Below are positions 18,181-27,001 of a DNA stretch of 64,000 bases, in pieces. Within the stretch, counting starts at the first letter, position 1. Each line of letters opens with the position of its first letter. Origin of the DNA: Planctomycetaceae bacterium. GTDB lineage: Bacteria > Planctomycetota > Phycisphaerae > UBA1845 > UTPLA1. Made by a program: the position numbers and the translations under genes. The stretch is from the NCBI GenBank assembly GCA_011525745.1, contig WYBU01000068.1, forward strand, positions 114,339 through 178,338, written 5' to 3'. The notes under the pieces are model-generated. The model saw nothing but the letters and a program-made list of their open reading frames with translations, made no database searches and was not told the DNA's origin.

Positions 18181-19047
18181 ATGAATCCGCGAAAAATGAG
18201 CATGTGGGTGTTGGCGGCAGCCGTGACGACCGCGCTGGCGGGCGGCGAGGCGCTGGCCGACGGGAAAAAGGGCACGGCCGTCATTAAGGGCATGTGCAAA
18301 TTCACCGGCGACAAGCCGAAGCTGACGGGCGTGAATATGAGCGCCGATCCGAACTGCAAGCACGACAAGCCGGTTCCCAACCCCGAGCTGATCGTGGGCA
18401 AGGACGGCGAGCTGCCGTTCGTTTTCGTCCATATCAAGAGCGGAATCAGCGAGAAGTACGATGCGCCGAAGGAGCCGGCCCACATCGACCAGAATGGCTG
18501 CATGTACGATCCGCACGTGTTCGGCATGATCGCCGGCCAGGCGCTGAAGATCACCAACAGCGACGACACGGCGCACAACATTCACGCCGCCCCCAAGATC
18601 AACAACGAATTCAACTTCGGCCAGCCCAAGAAGGGCATGGTGACGGTCCGCGAGGGCAAGGACACGTTCAAACAGCCGGAAGTGATGATCCACATCAAGT
18701 GCGACGTCCATCCTTGGATGAGCGCCTACGTCGGCGTGGTGACGCACCCGTTCTTCGCCGTGTCGAGCAACGAGAAGGACAACCGCGGTAAGTTCGAGAT
18801 CAAGGAGTTGCCGGCGGGCAGCTACGAGTTGGAAGCGTGGCACGAGAAGTGGGGTACGGTGACTCAGAAGGTCGAGATCAAGGACGGCGAGACGAAGGAA
18901 ATCAACTTCGAGTTCACCAAGCCCGGCGGCGGCGCCAAGGCGGCGGCCGATCGGCCCGCGCCTCGAACGGTGACGCTGTCGACGATCGGCTCGGGCGAGG
19001 CGACGGCTGCCCCGGCGGCCTGCTGCGAGCATGAGCCGACGAAGTAG
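18181..19047 (+). CDS. Periplasmic cupredoxin with carboxypeptidase-regulatory-like domain
   Basis: Exported copper protein of 288 residues with signal peptide MWVLAAAVTTALAGGEALA. Residues about 25-200 form a plastocyanin/methylamine-utilisation-type cupredoxin. The type I copper ligands are visible as His in DDTAHNIHAAP, then Cys and His in IKCDVHPWM, with Met two residues on. A short beta-sandwich follows, GKFEIKELPAGSYELEAWHEKWG, as in carboxypeptidase-regulatory-like domains. The C-terminal tail is alanine-rich and ends in a CCEHE cluster. Lying between the eight-haem cytochrome and coxII, it is a likely soluble electron carrier or copper donor for the oxidase (inference). Confidence 0.8.
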   Translation: MNPRKMSMWVLAAAVTTALAGGEALADGKKGTAVIKGMCKFTGDKPKLTGVNMSADPNCKHDKPVPNPELIVGKDGELPFVFVHIKSGISEKYDAPKEPAHIDQNGCMYDPHVFGMIAGQALKITNSDDTAHNIHAAPKINNEFNFGQPKKGMVTVREGKDTFKQPEVMIHIKCDVHPWMSAYVGVVTHPFFAVSSNEKDNRGKFEIKELPAGSYELEAWHEKWGTVTQKVEIKDGETKEINFEFTKPGGGAKAAADRPAPRTVTLSTIGSGEATAAPAACCEHEPTK

Positions 19048-19618
19048 GCGGCTTGTTGAACCGAGCCGCGAGCGTCAGCGAGGGTCGGAACGCGCTCGGC
19101 GCGGCCGTCCTGTACCGAACCGCGACCGCGAGGGAGCGGTCGAAGGCGGTTCGATCGAAGCACGTTCGCCGCGCTGCCGCTGACATTGGCTGCCCGGCGT
19201 GATCGCGGGCGCGGCGGGCGTCGGGTGTGGTGCGTTTCACGACGTTCCGTCGCGGTCGCGGTTCGGTCAATGCAGGATGAAGTCCGAATTGGGCGCGGCC
19301 TGCAAGAAACTGGCGGAATTCAGGATTGGAACGGTAGTCGGCGGAAACAGAATCGGCTCCAATAGCCGGTTCGGTTGGCAACGGTCCTTCCGTTCGGCCG
19401 GAATTGCACTGAACTGAACCCGTGACGCTTCGCCGGAGTGCTTCGGCGGCGACAGCGCGGCGGCCCCTCGCCGCAAGCTGCATTGCCGGCGTCGCACACC
19501 GGCGACGCTCCCTTGTTGAACCGCACGCGCATCCGACGCGGGGTGCGCTGGTCGAAGGCAAACGCTCACCGTCGCGACGCACTCCCGCGACCGGTGAGGC
19601 GGCTGGAAAGAGTATTCG
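19048..19618. repeat. Intergenic region carrying family A palindromes ahead of the cox operon
   Basis: 570 bp with no credible gene. It contains a variant copy accgagccgcgagcgtcagc (19061-19085 region), a full family A copy aaccgcgaccgcgagggagc (19118-19139) and an inverted partial copy (19251-19267). The last two form an inverted pair enclosing about 110 bp, as at 62768-62907. No convincing promoter was found for the cox genes. Confidence 0.6.
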
Positions 19619-20587
19619 ATGAACGGCGCACCGTATGGACGTTGGCTGCCCTGGAACGCCTCCGAGCACGGCGGGCAGATCGACTCGCTGATCGACGTGA
19701 TCCACTGGTTTATGCTGATTCTTTTTGTCGGTTGGGGCATCTTCTTTGTGTACTGCCTGGTCCGCTTCCGGCAGAAGCCCGGCCGCAACGCCGCCTATGA
19801 GTTGCCCAAGGGCGCGGCGTCGAAGTACGCCGAAGTCGGCGTGGCCATTTTCGAGGGGTTCCTGCTGTTCGGCCTGTCCGTGCCGTTGTGGAGCCGCTAC
19901 AAGACCGCCCCGCCCCCGCCCGAGAAACGCATGGACGTCACCGCCATCGGCGAGCAGTTCGCGTGGAACTTCCACTATCCCGGCAAGGACGGCAAGTACG
20001 GCCGGCTGGATCCCACTTTGATCAGTTCGTCGAACCTGCTGGGTCTGGACAAGGACGGCGATCCGGCGGCGGAGGACGACATCGTCAGTCCCGAGCTTCA
20101 CGTTCCCTTGAATCAGGACGTCTACGTGCGTATCCGCTCGAAGGACGTGATCCACTCGTTTGCCATCCCGGCGATGCGCGTCAAGCAGGACGCAGTACCC
20201 GGCATGGAAGTGCCGGTGTGGTTCAAGCCGACAAGATCATCGGACGAATTCCGCGAGGCGATGGCGCGCGAGTATTCACTCGATCAGCCCACGCCGCTGT
20301 TCAACAAGAAAAAGGCCGGTTTGATCCTGATGGAAGATTACCCCGCCTCGGGCGAACCCGTGGCGCACAAGGGCGATGCGCTGGTCAACGCGACGGTGGA
20401 GAAGCTGCTGGCGGCCGGGATTAAGACGGTGCGCGCGGCGCCGCGCGCGACGATGGAGGTGGTTTGCGCACAGTTGTGCGGAATGAACCACTATTCGATG
20501 AAGGCGCCGTTGTTCGTCGACACGCCCGAGCAATTCGAGGCGTGGAAAACCGCCCAGTCGGCCGAAATCGAGATCGATCTGGAATAG
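19619..20587 (+). CDS. ctaC: Cytochrome c oxidase subunit II (CuA subunit) with a long insertion
   Basis: Accepts electrons from cytochrome c or cupredoxin through the CuA centre and passes them to subunit I. 322 residues: two N-terminal membrane spans (VIHWFMLILFVGWGIFFVY; VGVAIFEGFLLFGLSVPL), then the periplasmic cupredoxin. The CuA ligands are complete: His in DVIHSFAIP, then CAQLCGMNHYSM giving the C-x3-C-x3-H-x2-M set. The aromatic patch FAWNFHYPG is present. Between VWFKPTRSS and the CuA loop there are roughly 50 extra residues (REYSLDQPTPLF...TVEKLLAAGIKTV) not found in the canonical subunit. Subunit I follows after 12 bp. Confidence 0.93.
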   Translation: MNGAPYGRWLPWNASEHGGQIDSLIDVIHWFMLILFVGWGIFFVYCLVRFRQKPGRNAAYELPKGAASKYAEVGVAIFEGFLLFGLSVPLWSRYKTAPPPPEKRMDVTAIGEQFAWNFHYPGKDGKYGRLDPTLISSSNLLGLDKDGDPAAEDDIVSPELHVPLNQDVYVRIRSKDVIHSFAIPAMRVKQDAVPGMEVPVWFKPTRSSDEFREAMAREYSLDQPTPLFNKKKAGLILMEDYPASGEPVAHKGDALVNATVEKLLAAGIKTVRAAPRATMEVVCAQLCGMNHYSMKAPLFVDTPEQFEAWKTAQSAEIEIDLE

Positions 20588-20599
20588 GACGAGTCATCC

Positions 20600-22378
20600 A
20601 TGAGCACACATGCGGCGGCCCAGGCTCACGCGGGCCACGATCAGCACGGTTCCGGTCACGACCACCACGCGCATTCGAGCTGGTGGCGCACCTACGTGTT
20701 CTCCACCGACCACAAGACCATCGGCATTCAGTACACCATCACGGCCCTCTGTTTTCTGGCATTCGGCTTCGGGCTGATGCTGATCATGCGCTGGCAACTC
20801 GCCTACCCGTCCGACCCGATTCCTCTGATCGGCGGACTGCTGGGCAAGAGCCTGGTCGAAAGCGGCGTACTGACCGGTCAGGGCTACAACGCCCTGGGCG
20901 CCATGCACGGCACGATCATGGTCTTCATGGCCATCGTGCCGCTGGCGGTCGGCGGGTTCGGCAACTACGTCGTGCCGTTGATGGTCGGGGCGCAGGACAT
21001 GGCGTTCCCGCGGCTGAACATGGCCAGCTACTGGGTGTTCCTGCCCGGCGGGCTGATCATGCTGGCCAGTTTCTTCATGCCGGGCGGCCCGGCGGCGTCG
21101 GGCTGGACCTCGTACCCGCCGCTCTCGAACATCGCGACGATGGGCCAGACGGCCTGGCTGATCGGCATGATCTTCCTGATCACCTCGTCGTTGCTCGGCT
21201 CGGTGAATTTCATCGTAACGATCGTGCAGTTGCGGGCACCGGGGCTGTCGATGTTCCGGCTGCCGTTTTTCGTGTGGGCGCAATTCGTCACGGCCTTCCT
21301 GCTGCTGCTCGCGTTTCCGCCGCTGGAAGCGGCCGGCGTGCTGCAACTCATGGACCGCGTCGCCGGCACGAGCTTCTTCATGCCGCAGGGGCTGGTCGTC
21401 AGTCAGAAGCTGCACGAAGCCGTCGGCGGCGGCAGCCCGCTGCTGTGGCAGCACCTGTTCTGGTTCCTGGCCCATCCCGAGGTGTACGTTCTGATCCTGC
21501 CGGCGCTGGGCATCGTGTCCGAAGTGATCGCGGCCAACACGCGCAAGCCGCTGTGGGGCTACAAGTCGCTGGTTTATGCGGCGCTGTTCCTGGGATTCAT
21601 GTCATTCATCGTGTGGGCGCACCACATGTTCATGACCGGCATGGGCACCACGCTGTCTACTTTCTTCCAGATCACGACGATGATCATCAGCATTCCGTCG
21701 GTCATCGTGCTGACGGCGCTGATCATCAGTTACCACGGCGCGTCGATCCGCTATTCGGTGCCGATGCTCTTTGCGACGGCGTTCCTGCCCATGTTCGCGA
21801 TCGGCGGCCTGACCGGCCTGCCGCTCGGCCTGACGGCCTCGGACATTCACCTGCACGACACCTACTACGTCATCGGCCATTTCCACTACGTGGTGGCGCC
21901 GGGGACGATCTTCGCGATGTTCGCCGGCATCTATCACTGGTTCCCGAAAGTCACCGGCCGGATGATGAATCGAACGCTGGGCTTGATTCATTTCTGGTTT
22001 TCGTTCATATTCATCAACGGCGTCTTCATGCCCATGTTCTTCATGGGAATGGCCGGCGCGCTGCGGCGGCAATACGACCCCGAGGCGCAGCTCCACGCCG
22101 AGACCGTTCAGGGCCTCAGCCGCATGGTGTCCTACAGCGCCTGGTGTCTGGCGGCGGTGCAGATTCCTTTCGTAATCAACTTCTTCCGTAGCATCTGGAG
22201 CGGCCAGCCGGCGAGCCAGAATCCGTGGCAGGCCACGACGCTCGAGTGGGCGGCGCCGTCGCCGCCGCCGCACGGCAACTTCGCTCAGGTTCCCACGGTG
22301 CATTGCGGTCCGTACGAATACAGCGTTCCGGGCGAGCGGCGCGACTTCTGCCCGCAGTTCGAGGCGCGGGAGGCATAA
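20600..22378 (+). CDS. ctaD: Cytochrome c oxidase subunit I (aa3 type)
   Basis: Catalytic subunit that reduces O2 at the haem a3-CuB site and pumps protons. 592 residues with 12 membrane spans. Low-spin haem ligand in AMHGTIMVF. CuB site: AHPEVYVLILPALG holds the His-Tyr crosslink pair, followed by WAHHMFMTGM. Haem a3 and a ligands are in HDTYYVIGHFHYVV. The tyrosine in HPEVY makes it an A-type (mitochondrial-like) haem-copper oxidase. The N-terminus has an unusual His-rich stretch, about eight His within the first 26 residues (HAGHDQHGSGHDHHAHSS). It starts 12 bp after subunit II with AGGACGAG upstream. Confidence 0.96.
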   Translation: MSTHAAAQAHAGHDQHGSGHDHHAHSSWWRTYVFSTDHKTIGIQYTITALCFLAFGFGLMLIMRWQLAYPSDPIPLIGGLLGKSLVESGVLTGQGYNALGAMHGTIMVFMAIVPLAVGGFGNYVVPLMVGAQDMAFPRLNMASYWVFLPGGLIMLASFFMPGGPAASGWTSYPPLSNIATMGQTAWLIGMIFLITSSLLGSVNFIVTIVQLRAPGLSMFRLPFFVWAQFVTAFLLLLAFPPLEAAGVLQLMDRVAGTSFFMPQGLVVSQKLHEAVGGGSPLLWQHLFWFLAHPEVYVLILPALGIVSEVIAANTRKPLWGYKSLVYAALFLGFMSFIVWAHHMFMTGMGTTLSTFFQITTMIISIPSVIVLTALIISYHGASIRYSVPMLFATAFLPMFAIGGLTGLPLGLTASDIHLHDTYYVIGHFHYVVAPGTIFAMFAGIYHWFPKVTGRMMNRTLGLIHFWFSFIFINGVFMPMFFMGMAGALRRQYDPEAQLHAETVQGLSRMVSYSAWCLAAVQIPFVINFFRSIWSGQPASQNPWQATTLEWAAPSPPPHGNFAQVPTVHCGPYEYSVPGERRDFCPQFEAREA

Positions 22379-22381
22379 TCG

Positions 22382-23002
22382 GTGTCGGCTTCAATCGAAA
22401 TTCCCTGTGATATCACGCCGCATCCCGTCACCGGGATGTACAACGGCAAATTCGGCGTCTGGCTCTTCCTGGCCAGTGAAGTGATGCTGTTTGGTGCGCT
22501 GTTCTCGTCCTACATTCTGTTGCGCGTCGGCGCGCCCGAGGCCGGCCCTCTGGCCTGGCCGGATTACCGCACGAACCACCTCAACGTGCCGCTGGCGACG
22601 GTCAACACGATGGTGCTGATTCTGTCGAGCGTGACGGTTGTGTTCGCGTGGTACTACCTCCAGCTTCACAAGTTCGCGGCGGCCCGCGCCTGCCTGCTGG
22701 CGACCATCGGCCTGGCGCTGGTCTTCATGGTCATCAAGTACTTCGAGTATTCGCACAAGTTTCACGACGGCCTGTATCCGAGCACGCACAACTTCTACGC
22801 CGTCTATTTCACGCTGACCGGCCTGCACGGTCTGCACGTGTTGGGCGGCATCATCGTGTTTGCTTACCTGGTCGGGCCGGGGGCGGCCATGTGGAAATAC
22901 AATCCGGCGAAATTCACGAACCGCATCGAATGCGCCGGCCTGTACTGGCATTTTGTCGACCTGGTGTGGATCTTCCTGTTTCCGAGCATCTACCTGCTCT
23001 AG
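22382..23002 (+). CDS. ctaE: Cytochrome c oxidase subunit III
   Basis: Integral-membrane subunit of the aa3 oxidase, 206 residues with five predicted spans, shorter than the seven-span form. GTG start at 22382, three bases after the subunit I stop, with GGGAGG within the end of that gene, so translation is coupled. [50 protein letters not shown] and [23 protein letters not shown] are family signatures: the first is the acidic span-1 motif, the last the C-terminal HFVDLVW. Confidence 0.95.
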   Translation: MSASIEIPCDITPHPVTGMYNGKFGVWLFLASEVMLFGALFSSYILLRVGAPEAGPLAWPDYRTNHLNVPLATVNTMVLILSSVTVVFAWYYLQLHKFAAARACLLATIGLALVFMVIKYFEYSHKFHDGLYPSTHNFYAVYFTLTGLHGLHVLGGIIVFAYLVGPGAAMWKYNPAKFTNRIECAGLYWHFVDLVWIFLFPSIYLL

Positions 23003-23042
23003 TCCGTCGAGGGATTTCGACGCCGTTTGGGAGACATCAGAG

Positions 23043-23348
23043 ATGAGTTTCGCGACGCCCGAAGACGCCCGAAAACACCGCAACATCTACCTCGCCGTGC
23101 TGGTCGCGCTGGCCGTACTCACCGGCGTCACGGTGCTGGTCGCCCAGATGCATTTTCTCTCGACGCCGATGGCGGTGGCGGTGGCGCTGCTGGTGGCGTG
23201 CATCAAGGGCGGGCTGGTGGCGAGCTTCTTCATGCACCTGATTTCAGAGAAGACGACGCTGTACGGGATTCTCGTGATCTGCGTGGTCTTTTTCTTCGTG
23301 TTGCTGCTGTTGCCGCTGGCCACGGAGTTCACGAACGTATCGACGTGA
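23043..23348 (+). CDS. Cytochrome c oxidase subunit IV (CyoD-like)
   Basis: Small oxidase subunit of 101 residues with three membrane helices: YLAVLVALAVLTGVTVLVAQ, STPMAVAVALLVACIKGGLVASFFMHL and YGILVICVVFFFVLLLLPLA. The motif IKGGLVASFFMHL is typical of the bacterial subunit IV family. GGGAG lies ahead of the ATG at 23043. It helps assemble or stabilise the oxidase and is fourth in the cox operon. Confidence 0.88.
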   Translation: MSFATPEDARKHRNIYLAVLVALAVLTGVTVLVAQMHFLSTPMAVAVALLVACIKGGLVASFFMHLISEKTTLYGILVICVVFFFVLLLLPLATEFTNVST

Positions 23349-23376
23349 CGAGGTGTTGCGTCACCGAGAGATCGAT

Positions 23377-23583
23377 ATGTCGCTCAAGGCATTTCATATC
23401 GTATTTGTCATCACGGCCGCGGTCTTCGGCCTGGGGCTGGGCGCGTGGGCGGTGCGCGAGTATCGCGCAGACGGTTCGACCGCGTCGCTGATCATCGCGA
23501 TCGGCGCGTTTGCGGGAACGGCGATTCTGATTCCCTACGGCGTGTGGTTCCTTCGCAAGCTGAGGCACGTGAGTTACGTATGA
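23377..23583 (+). CDS. Small two-span membrane protein of the cox operon
   Basis: 68 residues, start ATG 23377 behind a GAGAG. Two hydrophobic helices, FHIVFVITAAVFGLGLGAWAV and TASLIIAIGAFAGTAILIPYGVWFL, with a short charged loop and a basic tail. I do not recognise a named family. Proteins of this size and type sit in planctomycete and verrucomicrobial cox clusters. The next gene overlaps by ATGA, so the two are probably translated together. A role as an oxidase accessory or assembly subunit is inference from position only. Confidence 0.7.
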   Translation: MSLKAFHIVFVITAAVFGLGLGAWAVREYRADGSTASLIIAIGAFAGTAILIPYGVWFLRKLRHVSYV

Positions 23584-23903
23584 AGGCGCCGGCCATCAAC
23601 ATGAAATCGGTTTGTCGACTGGCCGCGGCGCTTTCCGTGCCGGCGCTGGTTCTTGCCACCGCGCAACCCGCGCACGCGTGCGCCGTCTGCTTCGGCGACC
23701 GTGATTCGGCGATGGCCCAGGGGGCCGTGTCGGGCGTGCTGTTCATGGTCATTGTTACGTACGTCGTTCTGTTCGGGATCGTAGGCTTCGCGGTTCATTG
23801 GCGCATCCGGGCGTATCGCCTCCAACAATCGCTCGCCGCGACCGGCGGGGCCGTCGGCGACGACCAACGATTCCAGGGAGCGCCTCGGCGATCGCCTTCA
23901 TGA
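23580..23903 (+). CDS. Small exported membrane protein with CAVC motif, cox operon
   Basis: 107 residues, start overlapping the previous stop (ATGA at 23580-23583) and its own stop overlapping ctaA. An N-terminal signal segment (LAAALSVPALVLATAQPAHA) is followed at once by CAVCFGDRDSAMAQG, then a membrane helix VLFMVIVTYVVLFGIVGFAVHW and a basic tail. The CxxC just outside the membrane could bind copper or haem, or act in thiol chemistry. That is inference, as no function is established from sequence. It is co-translated with ctaA. Confidence 0.72.
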   Translation: MKAPAINMKSVCRLAAALSVPALVLATAQPAHACAVCFGDRDSAMAQGAVSGVLFMVIVTYVVLFGIVGFAVHWRIRAYRLQQSLAATGGAVGDDQRFQGAPRRSPS

Positions 23904-24991
23904 GCGACACACGGCCCACCGTCGAATACTCGTCCACCACGTCCGCGGTCGTTCCCGACCGCTGGATGTTCCGCTTTTCCCTGCTGTGGTGCGCCGCGAC
24001 GCTGTTTCTGCTGGTGGCCGGCGGCATGGTGACCAGCACCGGTTCGGGTCTGGCCGTTCCCGACTGGCCGACGACGTACGACCAGCCGATGTTCCGCTTC
24101 CCGCTGTCGGGGATGGTCGGCGGCATCTTCTACGAGCACGGCCATCGACTGGTTGCCACGTGCGTCGGAATGTTGACCTGCGCCATGGTGGGGCTGCTGT
24201 TCTGGCGCGAAAAGCGGGCGTGGATTCGCAAGCTGGGCTATTTCGCACTGGCCGCGGTCATCGCGCAGGGTTTGCTCGGCGGTCTGACCGTCAAGCTGAT
24301 GCTGCCCGCGCCGGTGTCCATCGGCCATGCCGGGCTGGCGCAGATTTTCTTCTGCACCGTGGTAGCCATCGCGCTGTTTCTGTCGCCCGGCTGGGTTCGC
24401 GCTGTACCGCGGCCGGCGTCTTCGGCCGGCGCCGGCTTGCGCGGCATCTGCCTTGCGGCGACGGCGATGATCTACGCGCAGATCGTGTTGGGCGCCGTGG
24501 TTCGGCACACCCAGTCGGGACTGGCGATTCCCGATTTTCCGATGAGCTACGGAAAGCTGGTTCCGCCGTTCGACGCCGATTCGTTGACGCAGATCAATGT
24601 TGACCGCCGCTGGGACCCGCCTTATCTGCCGGAAGTGTCCGCGGGCCAGATTGCGGCGGCCTTTGCGCATCGCGCCAACGCGCTGCTCGTCGCGCTGCTG
24701 GTTGCCGCGGCGGCGATTCGCGTGCTGCGGAACTGCCGCGGCGAAAAGTGGCTGACGCGGCCAGCTTGGCTTCTGCTGGGGCTGTTGCCGACTCAGATAT
24801 TGCTGGGAGCATGGACGGTGTGGTCGCAGCGCACGCCGGCGATCAACACGGCGCACGTGGTCGTCGGCGCGAGCTTGTTGGCGACGAGCCTCGTGTTGGC
24901 ATTGCGGATGCGGCGCTTGTACCCGGTGAAACGCGTCGAGGCGCCGCGCGTGGTTCCGTTGCGCGGCTCGCTGGAAGGAGCGGCGACATGA
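23900..24991 (+). CDS. ctaA: Haem A synthase (CtaA/COX15)
   Basis: Inner-membrane enzyme that oxidises the haem O methyl group to formyl to make haem A for the aa3 oxidase. 363 residues, eight spans. Signatures: FLLVAGGMVTSTGSGLAVPDWP, FYEHGHRLVAT (haem-ligand His in the E-H-x-H-R motif), QGLLGGLTVKL, GAVVRHTQSGLAIPDFP and AAFAHRANAL, then ILLGAWTVWSQRTPAINTAH. Both halves of the internally duplicated fold keep their histidines. The ATG at 23900 overlaps the previous stop, and its stop overlaps the ctaB start (ATGA). Confidence 0.94.
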   Translation: MSDTRPTVEYSSTTSAVVPDRWMFRFSLLWCAATLFLLVAGGMVTSTGSGLAVPDWPTTYDQPMFRFPLSGMVGGIFYEHGHRLVATCVGMLTCAMVGLLFWREKRAWIRKLGYFALAAVIAQGLLGGLTVKLMLPAPVSIGHAGLAQIFFCTVVAIALFLSPGWVRAVPRPASSAGAGLRGICLAATAMIYAQIVLGAVVRHTQSGLAIPDFPMSYGKLVPPFDADSLTQINVDRRWDPPYLPEVSAGQIAAAFAHRANALLVALLVAAAAIRVLRNCRGEKWLTRPAWLLLGLLPTQILLGAWTVWSQRTPAINTAHVVVGASLLATSLVLALRMRRLYPVKRVEAPRVVPLRGSLEGAAT

Positions 24992-25908
24992 GTGCGCGAC
25001 CCGCCGCCGTACTAAGCTCCGGCGTTCGACATCCCGCCCGCGGCGTCGTCGCGCGGCTGACCGACTACGCCGTGCTCACCAAGGCCCGTCTGACGCTGCT
25101 GGTGCTGGCGTCGACCGCGACCGGATTCATCCTCGGCAGCGCCGGCCCGCTCGATACCCTGATGATGCTGCATGCGACGCTCGGTACGGCGCTGGTCGCC
25201 GGCGCGGCGGCCATCCTCAATCAGGTGCTCGAACGCGACGTCGATGCGCTCATGGTGCGCACTGCCGGCCGACCGCTGCCCGCTCGACGTGTCTCGCTCG
25301 ACGAGGCCCTGTACGTGGGCGTCGCGACGGCGGTCGTGGGGACCCTGTACCTGCTGATGGCGGTCAACGTCATATCGGCGGCGCTGGCCGCCTTGACCCT
25401 CGTGCTATATCTGGCCGTTTATACGCCGCTGAAGCGCGTCACCGAACTGTGCCTGCCGGTCGGCGCGGTGCCCGGCGCGCTGCCGCCGCTGATCGGCTAC
25501 GCCGCCGCGCACGGCGGCCTGACGTACGAGGCGCTGCTGCCGGCGATGATCGTGTTCTTCTGGCAGTTCCCGCATTTTCTCGCGATTTCGTGGATGTATC
25601 GCGACGACTACGCGCGAGGCGGCTTTGCCATGCTGGCGGTTCATGATCCCGACGGCCGGGCGACGGCGCGGCAGGTGCTCAGCCGCACGCCGGCGCTGGT
25701 CATCGTCTCGTTGCTGCCGGCGGCGGTGGGACTGGCCGGCGCGTGGTACGCCGCGTCGTCGCTGCTGCTGGGCGTTGGGTTCATCGCGCTGGCGGCTGGA
25801 TTCGGCGTGTGGCGCGACGTGCCGGCGGCGCGGCGGCTGTTCATTTACTCCATTATTTATCTGTCGGTCCTCTTCGTGATGCTGATTGTGGACCGCGCGG
25901 GCGGCTGA
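24988..25908 (+). CDS. ctaB: Protohaem IX farnesyltransferase (CtaB/COX10)
   Basis: UbiA-family membrane prenyltransferase that makes haem O from haem B, the step before CtaA. 306 residues, start ATG 24988 behind GGAAGGAG and overlapping the ctaA stop. Motifs: DYAVLTKARLTLLVL, the Mg-pyrophosphate site NQVLERDVDALMVRTAGRPLP (N-x4-D-x3-D), and the second acidic region in FLAISWMYRDDYARGGFAML. The longer open frame beginning at 24748 is antiparallel reading of ctaA and is not used. Confidence 0.95.
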   Translation: MSARPAAVLSSGVRHPARGVVARLTDYAVLTKARLTLLVLASTATGFILGSAGPLDTLMMLHATLGTALVAGAAAILNQVLERDVDALMVRTAGRPLPARRVSLDEALYVGVATAVVGTLYLLMAVNVISAALAALTLVLYLAVYTPLKRVTELCLPVGAVPGALPPLIGYAAAHGGLTYEALLPAMIVFFWQFPHFLAISWMYRDDYARGGFAMLAVHDPDGRATARQVLSRTPALVIVSLLPAAVGLAGAWYAASSLLLGVGFIALAAGFGVWRDVPAARRLFIYSIIYLSVLFVMLIVDRAGG

Positions 25909-25909
25909 C

Positions 25910-26842
25910 GTGGCGACGCCGGCGATCGAAATCGAGTCGCTGGTGTGCGCGTTCGGCGGGCGTCGCGCGCTCGGCGGCGTTTCGTTCAACGTCGCGCCGG
26001 GCGGCATCGTCGGCCTGCTGGGTCCCAACGGCAGCGGCAAGACGACGCTGTTTCGCGTACTCTCGACGCTGCTGGCGCCGACCTCGGGCACGGCCCACGT
26101 CTTCGGTCACGACGTGCTGCGCGAAGCGGCGCGCGTGCGACGACATTTCGGCGTCGTCTTCCAGAGTCCCAGCCTCGACCGGAAGCTCACAATCGCCGAA
26201 AACCTGCGCCATCAGGCCGATTTGTACGGCCTGACCGGCGGCGCGGCGAAGTCGCGCTGTGCGGAGTTGCTCGAGCGCGTGCGGCTGACGGAGTGCGCCG
26301 ATTCCCGCGTCGAAGCGCTTTCGGGCGGCATGGCGCGGCGGGTCGAGATCGCCAAGGGACTGCTGCATCGGCCGCGGCTGTTGCTGCTGGATGAGCCGAG
26401 CACCGGGCTTGATCCCGGCGCGCGGCGCGACCTGTGGGAGTTGCTGAGCGACGTACGGCGCGTCGACGGCGTAACGGTCTTCTTTACGACCCACCTGATG
26501 GAGGAAGCCGAGCGGGCCGATCGGCTGGTGATCCTCGACGCGGGGCGCGTGGTCGCCGACGGCGCGCCGGAGGCGCTGCGATCGAGCATCGGGGGCGACG
26601 TGATTCGCGTCGAGAGCGACAACGGTGCGGCGCTGCGCGATGATATCGCGGCGCGCTTCGGTTGCGAGGCGGCGCTCGAAGGCGCGTTTGTTCGCATCGA
26701 GCGGCCGCGCGGACACGAGTTCGTGCCGATGCTCGTGGAGGCCTTTCCCGGCCGCATTCGCGCCGTGTCGGTGGGTAAGCCGACGCTCGATGATGTTTTT
26801 CTGCGTCGAACCGGGCATCATCTCTATGATGACGCGGATTGA
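25910..26842 (+). CDS. ABC transporter ATP-binding protein
   Basis: ATPase of an ABC-2 type exporter, about 310 residues. GTG start at 25910, one base after the ctaB stop; ATG 25886 inside ctaB is the alternative. Walker A GPNGSGKTT, Q-loop VVFQSPSLD, signature LSGGMARRVEIAKGL, Walker B LLLLDEPSTGLDPGAR and H-loop FFTTHLMEEAE. The DrrA/CcmA-like C-terminal region ends with PTLDDVFLRRTG. The partner permease follows after 159 bp. Placement inside the oxidase biogenesis operon suggests a role in oxidase maturation or export of a related compound (inference). Confidence 0.93.
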   Translation: MATPAIEIESLVCAFGGRRALGGVSFNVAPGGIVGLLGPNGSGKTTLFRVLSTLLAPTSGTAHVFGHDVLREAARVRRHFGVVFQSPSLDRKLTIAENLRHQADLYGLTGGAAKSRCAELLERVRLTECADSRVEALSGGMARRVEIAKGLLHRPRLLLLDEPSTGLDPGARRDLWELLSDVRRVDGVTVFFTTHLMEEAERADRLVILDAGRVVADGAPEALRSSIGGDVIRVESDNGAALRDDIAARFGCEAALEGAFVRIERPRGHEFVPMLVEAFPGRIRAVSVGKPTLDDVFLRRTGHHLYDDAD

Positions 26843-27001
26843 ACCGAGGCGCATTGAACCGAGCTGGATCTATCCGAGCCGCAAGCGCCATCGCCGCGGT
26901 CAACGCCGCGATGTTCGTGAAACGCCGGCGCTGGCGATTGAGCCTTGGATGGAAGCGTCCACCGCTTTGCGGAGAGACGTCTGCCGAAGCGGGCGATCGG
27001 A

